Source: UBA8919 sp041658185 (lineage in GTDB: Bacteria; Elusimicrobiota; UBA8919). Taken from it: DNA of 64,000 nt. Numbering within the stretch: the first letter of the stretch is position 1; each line of letters starts with the position of its first letter. The stretch covers positions 130,835 to 194,834 of the forward strand of contig JBBAAR010000002.1 of NCBI GenBank assembly GCA_041658185.1, written 5' to 3'. Under the pieces are notes generated by a model. That model did not search any database, was not told the DNA's origin, and saw only the letters and a program-made list of their open reading frames with translations. Made by a program: the position numbers and the translations under genes. This document shows, one piece after another, positions 44,386 through 52,555 of the stretch.

Positions 44386-44730
44386 ATGTCTGATTGCTTG
44401 TTTTGTAAAATTATAAATTCAGAAATTCCTGCGAAAATTATTTCACAAACGCCGGGTTTAATCGCCATACGGGATGTTAACCCGCAGTCGCCGGTTCATA
44501 TTCTGATAATTCCGAAAAAACATATATCCTCGCTGAACGATATTGCTCAATCCGATGCAGACATTATAGCGGATGTGCATTTTTTAGCAAAAGAATTGGC
44601 TGAAAAAGAAAAGGTGAGCAAGGAAGGTTATCGGTTGGTGCTCAATACAAATTCCGGCGCCGGTCAGTCGGTTTTTCATATACACTGGCATCTTTTAGGC
44701 GGTAGAATTATGAACTGGCCCCCGGGATAG
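44386..44730 (+). CDS. hinT: HIT-family nucleotide-binding protein (HinT-like)
   Basis: A 114-aa protein of normal size. CLFCKIINSEIPAKII at the N-terminus and the histidine triad HIHWHLLGG near the C-terminus define the HinT branch, which hydrolyses AMP-lysine-type phosphoramidates. No Shine-Dalgarno is visible; the upstream -10 box ends 7 bases before the ATG, favouring leaderless translation. Confidence 0.92.
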   Translation: MSDCLFCKIINSEIPAKIISQTPGLIAIRDVNPQSPVHILIIPKKHISSLNDIAQSDADIIADVHFLAKELAEKEKVSKEGYRLVLNTNSGAGQSVFHIHWHLLGGRIMNWPPG

Positions 44731-44812
44731 CAGTAGAGCAAAAGAACGCAAAAACAGAATTAACTTCTGACTTTTGCAGTCTTCACTGATGTAATAAAAG
44801 GTGGTGTTTAAT

Positions 44813-45004
44813 TTGGCAAATGTAAAAGTAAGAGAAGGGGAATCCATAGAGGAAGCGCTAAGAAGATTCAAAAGAGAATGCGAAAGAGACGGCATCTTGG
44901 CTGAAATCAAAAAGCGCGAATTTTATGAGACACCCTCAATAAAAAGAAAACGCAAAGCCGAGGAAGCAAGAAGAAAACTGAAAAAAAGAATATTTTTCAG
45001 ATAA
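44813..45004 (+). CDS. rpsU: 30S ribosomal protein S21
   Basis: A 63-aa S21: ANVKVREGESIEEALRRFKR at the N-terminus and a basic tail. I choose the TTG at 44813 because AAGGTGG (44798-44804) lies 8 bases upstream and the protein then begins M-ANVKV like its family; in-frame GTG codons at 44801/44804 are inside the ribosome site. It is the first gene of the rpsU-dnaG-rpoD macromolecular synthesis operon. Confidence 0.93.
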   Translation: MANVKVREGESIEEALRRFKRECERDGILAEIKKREFYETPSIKRKRKAEEARRKLKKRIFFR

Positions 45005-45023
45005 TTAAGAAATGTTATTCTGA

Positions 45024-45061
45024 CCCCCACTGCTTCGTTATGCGAGGCAAAACGGTGGGGG
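45024..45061 (+). promoter_or_regulatory. Long stem-loop between rpsU and the NIF3 gene
   Basis: CCCCCAC (45024-45030)/GTGGGGG (45055-45061) and TGCTTCG (45031-45037)/CGAGGCA (45043-45049) form one GC-rich imperfect hairpin. There is no T-run, so it is better seen as an mRNA processing or attenuation element of the operon than as a terminator; it could also be a palindromic repeat. Confidence 0.6.
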
Positions 45062-45087
45062 AAAGAATTTCATTTTGGAGGCGTAAA

Positions 45088-46059
45088 TTGAAATTAAAAG
45101 AGTTTTATAATTTCGTCGTAGAAGAGGGAATTTTGTCCGACCCGCGCGGTGTAGAACAGGTAAAAAAAGGTTTGTCGGTTTCAAAGCAGAAATATGATAA
45201 ACTTGATAATGAAAAAAAATCAGAGTTTGACATGGAAATTCTGAAAAATCCTTACAGGGATACAAGAATACTGAACGGTTCCGGTGAAGAAGAAATAAAA
45301 TCAATTCTTGTCGGTATTGATATTGATGCAGCGGAAATTATGCTTGCGGAGTATCTATGGAAATCCGGCCGCCTGAAAACGAAAATTGATTTAGTTCTCT
45401 CCCATCATCCGTCCGGTTACGCTTACGCCAATTTTTACGAGGTTATGGGTATGCAGTCGGAGATTCTTGAAAAATTCGGAGTGCCTATAAATGTCGCCGA
45501 GGGTCTTCTGTCAAAAAGGATGAAAGAGGTCGCCCGTCGGGTAATGCCGGTGAATCACACAAAAAGCGGCGACGCCGCAAAACTTTTGGGGATTCCCTTT
45601 ATGTGCGCCCACACGGTTGCCGATAACCATGTCGCGAAATATCTTCAGGAAAAATTTGACTCGGTGAAACCGTATTTTGTTTCAGATGTAGTTAGTACAT
45701 TAAAGACAATTCCGGAATATAAAAACGCAGTTACCGAAACGGTTGGTCCTAAAATATTAGTCGGAAACGAAGAAAATCGCGCGGGTAAAGTTTTTGTTGA
45801 TATGACCGGCGGCACGGAAGGAGCGGTTGAATTTTTAGAGAAACTTTCTATCGCGGGTGTCGGGACAATTGTCGCTATGCATATGTCGGAGGAGCACATA
45901 AAAAACGCCGAAAAGTCAAATATAAACATAGTAGTTGCAGGTCACATTTCCAGCGATACTCTCGGACTTAATCTGCTTTTTGATAAAGTGGAAAATAAGT
46001 TCGGACCCGTTGATTTCATTCCTTGTTCCGGTTTCCGGCGAATAAAACACAGCGGATAG
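45088..46059 (+). CDS. NIF3/DUF34 family protein
   Basis: A 323-aa protein of the NGG1-interacting factor 3-like metal-binding family: VLSHHPSGYAYANFYEVMG, MPVNHTKSGDAAKLLGIPFMCAHTVADNH and ATIVAMHMSEEH-like GTIVAMHMSEEHIKN hold the conserved His/Asp/Glu ligands. The biochemical role is not settled. The start is taken as TTG 45088, with GGAGG (45077-45081) 6 bases upstream; the frame continues to an ATG at 45040 inside the rpsU stem-loop. It is inserted between rpsU and dnaG. Confidence 0.85.
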   Translation: MKLKEFYNFVVEEGILSDPRGVEQVKKGLSVSKQKYDKLDNEKKSEFDMEILKNPYRDTRILNGSGEEEIKSILVGIDIDAAEIMLAEYLWKSGRLKTKIDLVLSHHPSGYAYANFYEVMGMQSEILEKFGVPINVAEGLLSKRMKEVARRVMPVNHTKSGDAAKLLGIPFMCAHTVADNHVAKYLQEKFDSVKPYFVSDVVSTLKTIPEYKNAVTETVGPKILVGNEENRAGKVFVDMTGGTEGAVEFLEKLSIAGVGTIVAMHMSEEHIKNAEKSNINIVVAGHISSDTLGLNLLFDKVENKFGPVDFIPCSGFRRIKHSG

Positions 46060-46097
46060 AAATTTGCCGCTCAAAAAATCCAACAATTTCAAAAAAT

Positions 46098-47798
46098 ATG
46101 TCAATTCCGGAAGCAACTATTCAAAATGTTTTAAGTGCCTGTGATATCGTGGAAGTTATTGAGGGATATGTCCGTCTGACAAGGTCGGGCAGGAATTTTA
46201 AAGCGAGATGTCCGTTTCATAATGAAAAAACGCCTTCGTTTATGGTAAATCCCGAGAAGCAGATTTTTCACTGTTTCGGGTGCAGTATCGGCGGTAATGC
46301 AATAAGTTTCATAATGAAAATGGAAGGACTTACTTATCCCGAGGCAATCCGCAAACTTGCCAAAAAGTGCAATATAGAAATAAAAGAAATTTTTTCTAAT
46401 TCTAAAACGGATGATAAACTTGCGGAAGAAAGGGAAACGATTTATAAAATTTTAAACGATGCGGGTTTATTTTTTCAGAAGCATCTTGAAGAAAGCGCTG
46501 TCATAAAAAACTGGCTCAAAAAAAGGGGATTGACCGACGAAACGATAGAGAAGTTTCAAATAGGTTATGCCCCGAAATCATCCAGGATTCTTTTTAACGC
46601 CGCCGTCAAAAAAGGATATTCAAAAGATTTGCTTTACAAATCCGGGGTTATATCTAACGAGAAAGATTTTTTTATCAACAGGGTGATGTTTCCGATTTTT
46701 GATATTACCGGCAGGGTTGTTGCATTCGGAGGCAGGGTTTTGGACGATGCAATTCAGCCGAAATATCTTAATTCGCCCGAGACGGCGGTTTATTCCAAAA
46801 GCAGGGTGCTTTACGGTCTCAATTTCGCCGGAAAGTCCATAAGAGAAAATAATTCCGCAATAATACTTGAAGGTTATGTTGATGTGATTATGTGTCATCA
46901 ATATGGGATTACAAATACGGTTGCCACTCTCGGGACCGCTTTTACGCCGCAGCACTCTTCCTTATTGAAAAGATATACCGACAATGTAATAGTCGCATAT
47001 GACCCGGATACGGCTGGCCGTTCCTCTGCGATAAGGTCGTGCGAGGTGCTTCTTAACGACGATTTGTATGTGAAAATCGCCCAATTGCCCGACGGTAAAG
47101 ATAGCGATGAAATTCTTATTTCCGACGGTGCGGACAAATTAAAAAATATTTTTTCAAATTCAAAATCATACATTGATTTTTTCATTGATGAAAAATCGTC
47201 CGCCTCGGCGGGTTTTGATGTCAAGACCATTGAAGGTAAAAGGGGTCTTGTAAAATTAGCCCTTCCGGTTATATCAAAAATTCCGAATGCCGTCGTAAAA
47301 TCGGAATATATAAAAACGCTTTCAGAACGGTTAGGTGTGCGTGAAGAAATTATAAAAGAGGAACTGGCCCGGCTTAAAACCGAAATAAAGCGGTATGGCA
47401 GCGACTCAAAACAACAGATGCCGGAGGTTGAAAACAAAATTGACATTGAAGAAAGAAATTTTATATCGATGTTGGCCGGCGACCTTAAGTATATGGATTA
47501 TATTCCCGAAAATTTACAGTTTGATTTCACAAGCGATGAAACAGGAAACATTTTTTCTATACTTCGTGATTTGAGAAAAAAAGGCAGGGACTCCGTTGAA
47601 CCCCGGGAACTTGTGAAACTATCGGGCAGTGATGTTGTTTCAAAAATTCTGATAAGTGATTTTAAGCCGTCGGATCCGGAAAAATTTGTAAAATCCTTTG
47701 TGCTCAAGTGTGAAAAAAAGCGACTGCAACAACTTAAAAGCGGAGACGTGTCTGAATTTTTGAAAGCATCAAAAAAAATGAAAGGGTCAAAAAAATGA
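46098..47798 (+). CDS. dnaG: DNA primase
   Basis: A 566-aa DnaG. CPFHNEKTPSFMVNPEKQIF and CFGCSIGGNAISF form the CHC2 zinc-binding domain (residues about 40-64). The TOPRIM catalytic core has ILEGYVDVIMCHQYG and YDPDTAGRSSA. A helicase-binding C-terminal region follows. The start is set at ATG 46098 (MSIPEATIQNVLSACDIVEV), as family members begin; upstream sequence overlaps the NIF3 gene. Stop overlaps rpoD by 4 bases. Confidence 0.95.
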   Translation: MSIPEATIQNVLSACDIVEVIEGYVRLTRSGRNFKARCPFHNEKTPSFMVNPEKQIFHCFGCSIGGNAISFIMKMEGLTYPEAIRKLAKKCNIEIKEIFSNSKTDDKLAEERETIYKILNDAGLFFQKHLEESAVIKNWLKKRGLTDETIEKFQIGYAPKSSRILFNAAVKKGYSKDLLYKSGVISNEKDFFINRVMFPIFDITGRVVAFGGRVLDDAIQPKYLNSPETAVYSKSRVLYGLNFAGKSIRENNSAIILEGYVDVIMCHQYGITNTVATLGTAFTPQHSSLLKRYTDNVIVAYDPDTAGRSSAIRSCEVLLNDDLYVKIAQLPDGKDSDEILISDGADKLKNIFSNSKSYIDFFIDEKSSASAGFDVKTIEGKRGLVKLALPVISKIPNAVVKSEYIKTLSERLGVREEIIKEELARLKTEIKRYGSDSKQQMPEVENKIDIEERNFISMLAGDLKYMDYIPENLQFDFTSDETGNIFSILRDLRKKGRDSVEPRELVKLSGSDVVSKILISDFKPSDPEKFVKSFVLKCEKKRLQQLKSGDVSEFLKASKKMKGSKK

Positions 47799-49510
47799 TA
47801 GATGAAAAAGAAGTAAGAAATTTAATACAGCAAGGCCGTCAAGCCGGTTTTCTTACATATGACGACATATTCGAACACCTGTCTATATCGGACAGCAGCA
47901 TAAATGAAATTGACGGTTTTTTTATCACCCTGAACGATATGGGCATAAATGTCCTGAACAAACAGCCGGAAGAGCCGGTTGCCGAAAAGCAAACCCCAGA
48001 ATCTTCTGATGAAGAATCCATAAAATTAAAAATGGAAGACCCTGTCAGGATGTATCTTACCGAGATGGGAAAATCGTCGCTTTTAGAGAGAAAAGAAGAA
48101 CTTGAACTGACAAAGAGCATCTGGGAAAAAAAGAGGGAGCTCAAATTGATAGTGTTGGATTCCCCGATTACCCTTAAGGAGATAAAAAACTGGGAAGTGC
48201 TTATTTCAACCAGCGCTGCATCGCCCCGCGAGTTTATGCCCCGCGGAAAAAAAACTGACACTACCTTAAGAAATATGCAGAGAAAAATGATAGAGGCGTC
48301 AAAATATCTAGATAAAGTTCAGACGAGAATTAATCAACTTAAAAAGAAACTCAAAGGCGTAAAGAAGACTGCCCCGCATAAAAAAATTGCAGTTGTTAAT
48401 AAAATTAACAATTATAAAAAAGAGATAATAAAAAAAATAATCGGACTTAACCTCCACGAGGAAAAATTCAACAAACTGAAATTAAAATTACTGAATTATG
48501 CGGAAAGGATAACGGAAAATAAAAATACCTACGGTCAAATTTCAAGAAAAAGTAAAATGGCTCTTTCCGATGTAAAGCGGATTTACCGTCACGTAAAGCG
48601 GAAAAAAATAACGAAAACAAAATTTTTTAAATTGACAAAGTATGAATTTTCAAAATTCGCCCGGGTGCTTGATGATGTGAACAATGCCGATAGAAAACTT
48701 AAAAAGATGAGTAGAAGTGTTAATATCCCGCTTGAAGACATTGAGTCATCCGCAAATAAAATAAGGCGGTTGGAAATAGAACTATTGGATGAAAAGTCAA
48801 AACTTATAAAAGCAAATTTGCGTCTGGTCGTTTCAATAGCAAAAAGACATATGTATGCGCCTTCACTTTCTCTTTTGGATTTAATACAGGAGGGTAATCT
48901 CGGTTTAATAAAAGGGGTGGAAAAATTTGAATACAAAAAAGGTTTTAAATTTTCCACATATGCGACATGGTGGATTAGACAGTCAATAAACAGAGCGCTT
49001 GCCGACCAATCTAGGACGATAAGAATTCCGGTTCATATGAAGGAGATGGCGTCAAAACTCAACAAGTTCCAGAGAAAACATCATCAGGATTGCGGCACAA
49101 AACCCACGATTGAAGAATACTCAAAATACTTAAAAATGTCAACGGATAAAATAAGAACGCTTTTAAGAATAATCCAGGAGCCGCTTTCGCTTTCAACCCC
49201 TATAAGCGACGACGAGGATTCCCGCCTTGAAGATTTTATTGAGGATAAAAAACATAAAACGCCGGAAAAGCATATACACTCAAATTTAAGATATAAAGAA
49301 ATTGAAAAGGTATTATCAACTCTCAACGACCGCGAGGCGGAGATTATCCGTCTGAGGTTCGGCATCGGTTACGGCTATCCGTTAACTTTGGAAGATGTCG
49401 GAAAAATTTTTAAGATTACAAGGGAACGGGTCCGCCAGATTGAAGCGAAGGCGATAAGAAAAATGAAACATCCCTCACGGTGCAAAAGCCTTGTTGACTA
49501 TCTTGAATAA
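47795..49510 (+). CDS. rpoD: Primary RNA polymerase sigma factor (sigma70)
   Basis: A 571-aa sigma factor. Region 1.2 is EDPVRMYLTEMGKSSLLERK (residues about 85-104). A long Lys-rich helical non-conserved region follows (about 125-320). Region 2 is ANLRLVVSIAKRHMYAP, SLLDLIQEGNLGLIKGVEKF, FSTYATWWIRQSINRALAD; regions 3 and 4 end with LTLEDVGKIFKITRERVRQI. The protein recognises TTGACA/TATAAT promoters, many of which are visible in this window. Last gene of the rpsU-dnaG-rpoD operon. Confidence 0.96.
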   Translation: MIDEKEVRNLIQQGRQAGFLTYDDIFEHLSISDSSINEIDGFFITLNDMGINVLNKQPEEPVAEKQTPESSDEESIKLKMEDPVRMYLTEMGKSSLLERKEELELTKSIWEKKRELKLIVLDSPITLKEIKNWEVLISTSAASPREFMPRGKKTDTTLRNMQRKMIEASKYLDKVQTRINQLKKKLKGVKKTAPHKKIAVVNKINNYKKEIIKKIIGLNLHEEKFNKLKLKLLNYAERITENKNTYGQISRKSKMALSDVKRIYRHVKRKKITKTKFFKLTKYEFSKFARVLDDVNNADRKLKKMSRSVNIPLEDIESSANKIRRLEIELLDEKSKLIKANLRLVVSIAKRHMYAPSLSLLDLIQEGNLGLIKGVEKFEYKKGFKFSTYATWWIRQSINRALADQSRTIRIPVHMKEMASKLNKFQRKHHQDCGTKPTIEEYSKYLKMSTDKIRTLLRIIQEPLSLSTPISDDEDSRLEDFIEDKKHKTPEKHIHSNLRYKEIEKVLSTLNDREAEIIRLRFGIGYGYPLTLEDVGKIFKITRERVRQIEAKAIRKMKHPSRCKSLVDYLE

Positions 49511-49524
49511 CAGATTCTAAAAGA

Positions 49525-49552
49525 TTGACAAAAAAGTAAATTTAGATATAAT
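49525..49552 (+). promoter_or_regulatory. Promoter of tRNA-CAU
   Basis: TTGACA (49525-49530), a 16-bp spacer and TATAAT (49547-49552), placing transcription start about 3 bases before the tRNA. Confidence 0.75.
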
Positions 49553-49561
49553 TGAAAATGC

Positions 49562-49635
49562 GGGCTCTTAGCTCAGTTGGTTAGAGCAGCTGACTCATAA
49601 TCAGCGGGTCGGGGGTTCAAGTCCCTCAGGGCCCA
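49562..49635 (+). tRNA. tRNA with CAT anticodon (elongator Met or lysidine-modified Ile)
   Basis: Acceptor GGGCTCT/AGGGCCC (one G-U), D-arm GCTCAGTTGGTTAGAGC, anticodon stem GCTGA/TCAGC with loop CTCATAA, and T-arm GGGGG/CCCTC with TTCAAGT. The paired first base excludes an initiator. CCA is not encoded. Identity determinants alone do not let me separate Met from Ile2. Confidence 0.9.
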
Positions 49636-49672
49636 TTATAAAGACAGAGATTAGAGAATTAGAGATTAGTTA

Positions 49673-50308
49673 ATGTTGAATGTAAGTGAATTAATAACAC
49701 GGCTGAAAAAACATTACCCGGATGTAAAAAAAACGGCATTGACATTTTCAAATCCGCTGGAAATTCTCGTTGCGACAATTCTTTCCGCACAATGCACGGA
49801 TAAACGGGTCAATAAAATTACTCCGCTTCTTTTTGCTAAATATAAAAAAGCATCCGATTACGCCGCCGCCGATATAAAAGTTTTTGAACAGGAAATAAGG
49901 TCTGCCGGTTTTTATCACAACAAGTCAAAAAATATAATAGGCGCCTGCAAAATTATTGACGAAAAATATAGCGGTAAAGTTCCCGATACGATGGAGAATT
50001 TGCTGACACTTCCCGGCGTTGCAAGAAAAACGGCGAATATCGTGTTGGGAAATGCATTCGGGAAAATTTCCGGTATCGCGGTTGATACGCATGTAAAACG
50101 TTTGTCATTTCGTTTGGGACTTTCAAAAAATAACAGTCCCGAAAAAATAGAGCAGGATTTAATGAAAATTTTTGATAGAAGCGATTGGTTCGCTCTTTCC
50201 AATCTTTTAATAGAGCACGGAAGAAAAATTTGTAACGCGAAAAAGCCCGACTGTAAAAATTGTTTTTTACGGGACTTATGTCCCAGAATAGGCGTTCCGG
50301 GCAATTAG
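49673..50308 (+). CDS. nth: Endonuclease III
   Basis: A 211-aa DNA glycosylase/AP lyase. AQCTDKRVNKITP contains the helix with the catalytic region; LPGVARKTANIVLGNAFG is the helix-hairpin-helix, with the catalytic Lys and the Asp in VDTHVKRLSFRLGL. CNAKKPDCKNCFLRDLC binds the [4Fe-4S] cluster. It repairs oxidised pyrimidines. The stop codon TAG is supplied by bases 8-10 of the downstream tRNA-Val gene, so the two genes overlap by 10 bases. A degenerate GAGATTA repeat lies just before the start. Confidence 0.94.
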   Translation: MLNVSELITRLKKHYPDVKKTALTFSNPLEILVATILSAQCTDKRVNKITPLLFAKYKKASDYAAADIKVFEQEIRSAGFYHNKSKNIIGACKIIDEKYSGKVPDTMENLLTLPGVARKTANIVLGNAFGKISGIAVDTHVKRLSFRLGLSKNNSPEKIEQDLMKIFDRSDWFALSNLLIEHGRKICNAKKPDCKNCFLRDLCPRIGVPGN

Positions 50309-50370
50309 CTCAGCGGGAGAGCACTCCCCTCACACGGGAGGGGTCGCAGGTTCAATCCCTGCATTGCCCA
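50299..50370 (+). tRNA. tRNA-Val (CAC)
   Basis: Acceptor GGGCAAT/ATTGCCC, D-arm GCTCAGCGGGAGAGC, anticodon stem CTCCC/GGGAG with loop CTCACAC (anticodon CAC), and T-arm GCAGG/CCTGC. No CCA encoded. Its first 10 bases are also the end of nth. Confidence 0.94.
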
Positions 50371-50448
50371 CATTAAAAATCCTCAATTATACGGCAGTTA
50401 TGATAGCAGCATCTTAGTAAAAAGAGCCGACAGAAATTTTGTATCCGA

Positions 50449-51066
50449 ATGGATAGCAATTTAATAAACGAAAGAGATGGACAGTTAGCGAGATATCTGC
50501 ACGATGGTCTCGCCCAAACATTATATTCCATTCAGTTAAAGACAAACAAATCGCAAAATCTGACCGACATTGAAAAAATCAAAAAAGAATTATCCGAGAT
50601 AGAAAAACTCATGGAGTTGTCCATTGCCCAGACAAAAAAAATTATATTGCAACTTGCCCCGCCGAGGATTGTCGGCAATAAATTTGTCGACGAAATAAAA
50701 AATTATCTTGAAAAAATCAAAAAAGTTAAAAATATAGATTATGAGTTTGTTTCTAAAATACCGAAGTTTTGTACATTTGATTTCAGCAATGAAATAATGC
50801 GTATTTTTCTTGAAGCATTAAACAATATACAGAACCATTCACGGGCGGACAGAATCAGTGTCTTCCTGTCAATAAATAATTCCACCGGCGCACAATTGGT
50901 AATAAAAGACAACGGCGTCGGTTTTAAACCTCTAAAAAAAAACTTTAAATACGGTATAAAAAGCATGTTGCTTTATGCACAGAAGACCGGCGGCATCGTC
51001 GCTATAAAATCCAATCCGGGTAAAGGTACTGTAGTTGAACTTACAATCCGAAAGATTAAAGGATAA
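50449..51066 (+). CDS. Cytoplasmic histidine kinase, NarL/DesK-type (HisKA_3)
   Basis: A 205-aa kinase lacking any sensor or membrane domain. ARYLHDGLAQTLYSIQL holds the phospho-accepting His (HisKA_3 box); the ATPase domain has IFLEALNNIQNHS (N box), VIKDNGVGFKP (G1) and a G2 element GIKSMLLYAQKTGG. It very probably phosphorylates the NarL-type regulator encoded 8 bases downstream. Signal input must come from another protein or a ligand bound in the cytoplasm. Confidence 0.85.
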   Translation: MDSNLINERDGQLARYLHDGLAQTLYSIQLKTNKSQNLTDIEKIKKELSEIEKLMELSIAQTKKIILQLAPPRIVGNKFVDEIKNYLEKIKKVKNIDYEFVSKIPKFCTFDFSNEIMRIFLEALNNIQNHSRADRISVFLSINNSTGAQLVIKDNGVGFKPLKKNFKYGIKSMLLYAQKTGGIVAIKSNPGKGTVVELTIRKIKG

Positions 51067-51073
51067 AGTGATT

Positions 51074-51739
51074 ATGGAAAAAAACAAGAAAGGAGTAAGA
51101 ATCATTATAGCAGATGACCATACAATATTCCGTCAGGGGCTTAAAGAACTTATTGAAAATGAAAAAGACATAAGAATTATCGGCGAAGCCTCCGACGGTA
51201 AACAGGTTCTGGAACTCGCAAAAAAGTTGAAGCCGGATATTATTTTAATGGACATAAATATTCCGGAAATAGACGGCATTGAAGTTACACGCAAATTACG
51301 GAAAGAAATGCCGGATGTAAAAGTGATTATTCTTTCAATGTATGATGACGAGGCGCACATACTTGAAGCCGTAAAAGCAGGCGCCCTTGGGTATGTAGTA
51401 AAAACCAAAACCGCGGAAATTCTAATAAAAACATTGAGAACTTTGATAAGTGAAGGAGTGGCGTTTTCAACAGACATAATGCCGAGGTTTCTGGATGCAG
51501 TCAGAAAAATAGAGCCGAAAAATCTTAACGTTCAGAGGTTACAACTTACTAAACGGGAGATAGAATTGCTATCCGCCCTCTCAAAAGGATTTTCAAACAA
51601 AGAAATTGCCCACAAATTTTCTTCCAGCGAAAAAACGGTAAAAAACCAACTGAATTTATTGTTTAATAAATTAGGAGTTGAAAACCGTACAAAAGCAGTA
51701 GTTAAAGCCATCCAGCAAAAAATCATATCTATTGAATAA
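51074..51739 (+). CDS. NarL/FixJ-family response regulator
   Basis: A 221-aa regulator. Start at ATG 51074. Receiver domain: IIADDHTIFRQGL (acidic pocket), PDIILMDINIPEIDG (phospho-Asp), SMYDD and YVVKTK (Thr/Lys switch). C-terminal LuxR-type HTH: LTKREIELLSALSKGFSNKE and VENRTKAVVKAIQQK. Partner of the adjacent HisKA_3 kinase. Its HTH is closely similar to the stand-alone HTH at 52367. Confidence 0.9.
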   Translation: MEKNKKGVRIIIADDHTIFRQGLKELIENEKDIRIIGEASDGKQVLELAKKLKPDIILMDINIPEIDGIEVTRKLRKEMPDVKVIILSMYDDEAHILEAVKAGALGYVVKTKTAEILIKTLRTLISEGVAFSTDIMPRFLDAVRKIEPKNLNVQRLQLTKREIELLSALSKGFSNKEIAHKFSSSEKTVKNQLNLLFNKLGVENRTKAVVKAIQQKIISIE

Positions 51740-51778
51740 ATTTTGAAATTTTTTCGGCGGAACCAATCAAAAAATGAT

Positions 51779-51829
51779 ATAGGACTTTATTCCTTTTTGC
51801 AGGCAACTTTTATTGCCCGTTTGTCCTAT
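51779..51829. promoter_or_regulatory. Two-tier stem-loop upstream of the PilZ gene
   Basis: ATAGGAC (51779-51785)/GTCCTAT (51823-51829) encloses GGCAA (51802-51806)/TTGCC (51813-51817). It may be a terminator remnant or a structured 5' region; no known riboswitch consensus is seen. Confidence 0.4.
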
Positions 51830-51897
51830 TTACAATAATTTTATTATTAGTTAAAATACCATCCAATCGGCAGTTTTACCTGCATAACAAAACCGTT

Positions 51898-51910
51898 TTC
51901 GGTAACCGAA
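51898..51910. promoter_or_regulatory. Operator-like palindrome upstream of the PilZ gene
   Basis: TTCGGT-A-ACCGAA, perfect 6-base arms, 33 bases before the start codon and upstream of the GAGGAGG ribosome site. Confidence 0.4.
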
Positions 51911-51942
51911 CTTATGGAACATTTATGAGGAGGTAGAAAAAA

Positions 51943-52323
51943 ATGTTTAACGATAAAAGGCGTGCATTCCGCCGTCCTGTAGAATGGAATGTGAAGATTG
52001 AATTAAACGGCAAGAGTTTTGAAACATCCTGCATAAACATTTCAGAAGGCGGAATAAGGATTGAAGGAACGAAAGACGACCTTCACCTGACAAACTTAAT
52101 TATAGAGCATCTTGCCGACGATAAAAAATCACAGCCGGAAATTGAAATTAAAGTGCCGACGACATTTCAGGAACTGCAACTTAAGGGTAAAATCAAATGG
52201 TTTCACACGGATAATGTCTTAAAACAACATCATATCGGCATAGCATTTGAAAATCAACCGGACATACAAATATTTCACGATAGCATGAGAGGGAAATCAG
52301 GCATCACACTTTTCCCGAAGTGA
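51943..52323 (+). CDS. PilZ-domain protein (c-di-GMP binding)
   Basis: A 126-aa single-domain PilZ protein. RRAFRRPVEW supplies the RxxxR motif and INISEGGIRI the (D/N)xSxxG motif, both required for binding cyclic di-GMP. KGKIKWFHTD and HIGIAFENQP match later strands. It probably relays c-di-GMP levels to a motility, secretion or regulatory target. GAGGAGG precedes the ATG. No cyclase or phosphodiesterase lies in the window. Confidence 0.88.
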   Translation: MFNDKRRAFRRPVEWNVKIELNGKSFETSCINISEGGIRIEGTKDDLHLTNLIIEHLADDKKSQPEIEIKVPTTFQELQLKGKIKWFHTDNVLKQHHIGIAFENQPDIQIFHDSMRGKSGITLFPK

Positions 52324-52330
52324 TTTTTTT
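52307..52330 (+). terminator. Terminator of the PilZ gene
   Basis: CACTT (52307-52311), loop TTCCCG, AAGTG (52318-52322), then A and seven T. It overlaps the stop codon. Confidence 0.6.
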
Positions 52331-52366
52331 TAATTTATTTTTCGTTTGTGTTAGCACAAAATAAGT

Positions 52367-52555
52367 ATGAATTTAACAGAAAAAGAAAAGATTATTCTGA
52401 AAAAAATATCGGAAGGAAAATCGAACAGGTCAATCGCGAATGATTTATCCCGCTCGGAGAACACGATAAAAGTGGAACTTCGCTTTATATTTTCAAAACT
52501 CGGCGTAAAAAACAGAACCCAGGCGGCAGTTTATGCAATAAAAAATAATATATGA
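52367..52555 (+). CDS. Stand-alone LuxR-type HTH protein
   Basis: A 62-aa protein consisting only of a GerE/LuxR helix-turn-helix: LTEKEKIILKKISEGKSNRS, then ENTIKVELRFIFSKLGVKNR and TQAAVYAIKNN. It matches the DNA-binding tail of the NarL-type regulator 600 bp upstream and looks like a partial duplication without the receiver. ATGA overlap with the OmpR-type regulator shows co-translation. A short hairpin TTTGTG-TTAG-CACAAA (52345-52360) precedes it. Confidence 0.8.
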   Translation: MNLTEKEKIILKKISEGKSNRSIANDLSRSENTIKVELRFIFSKLGVKNRTQAAVYAIKNNI

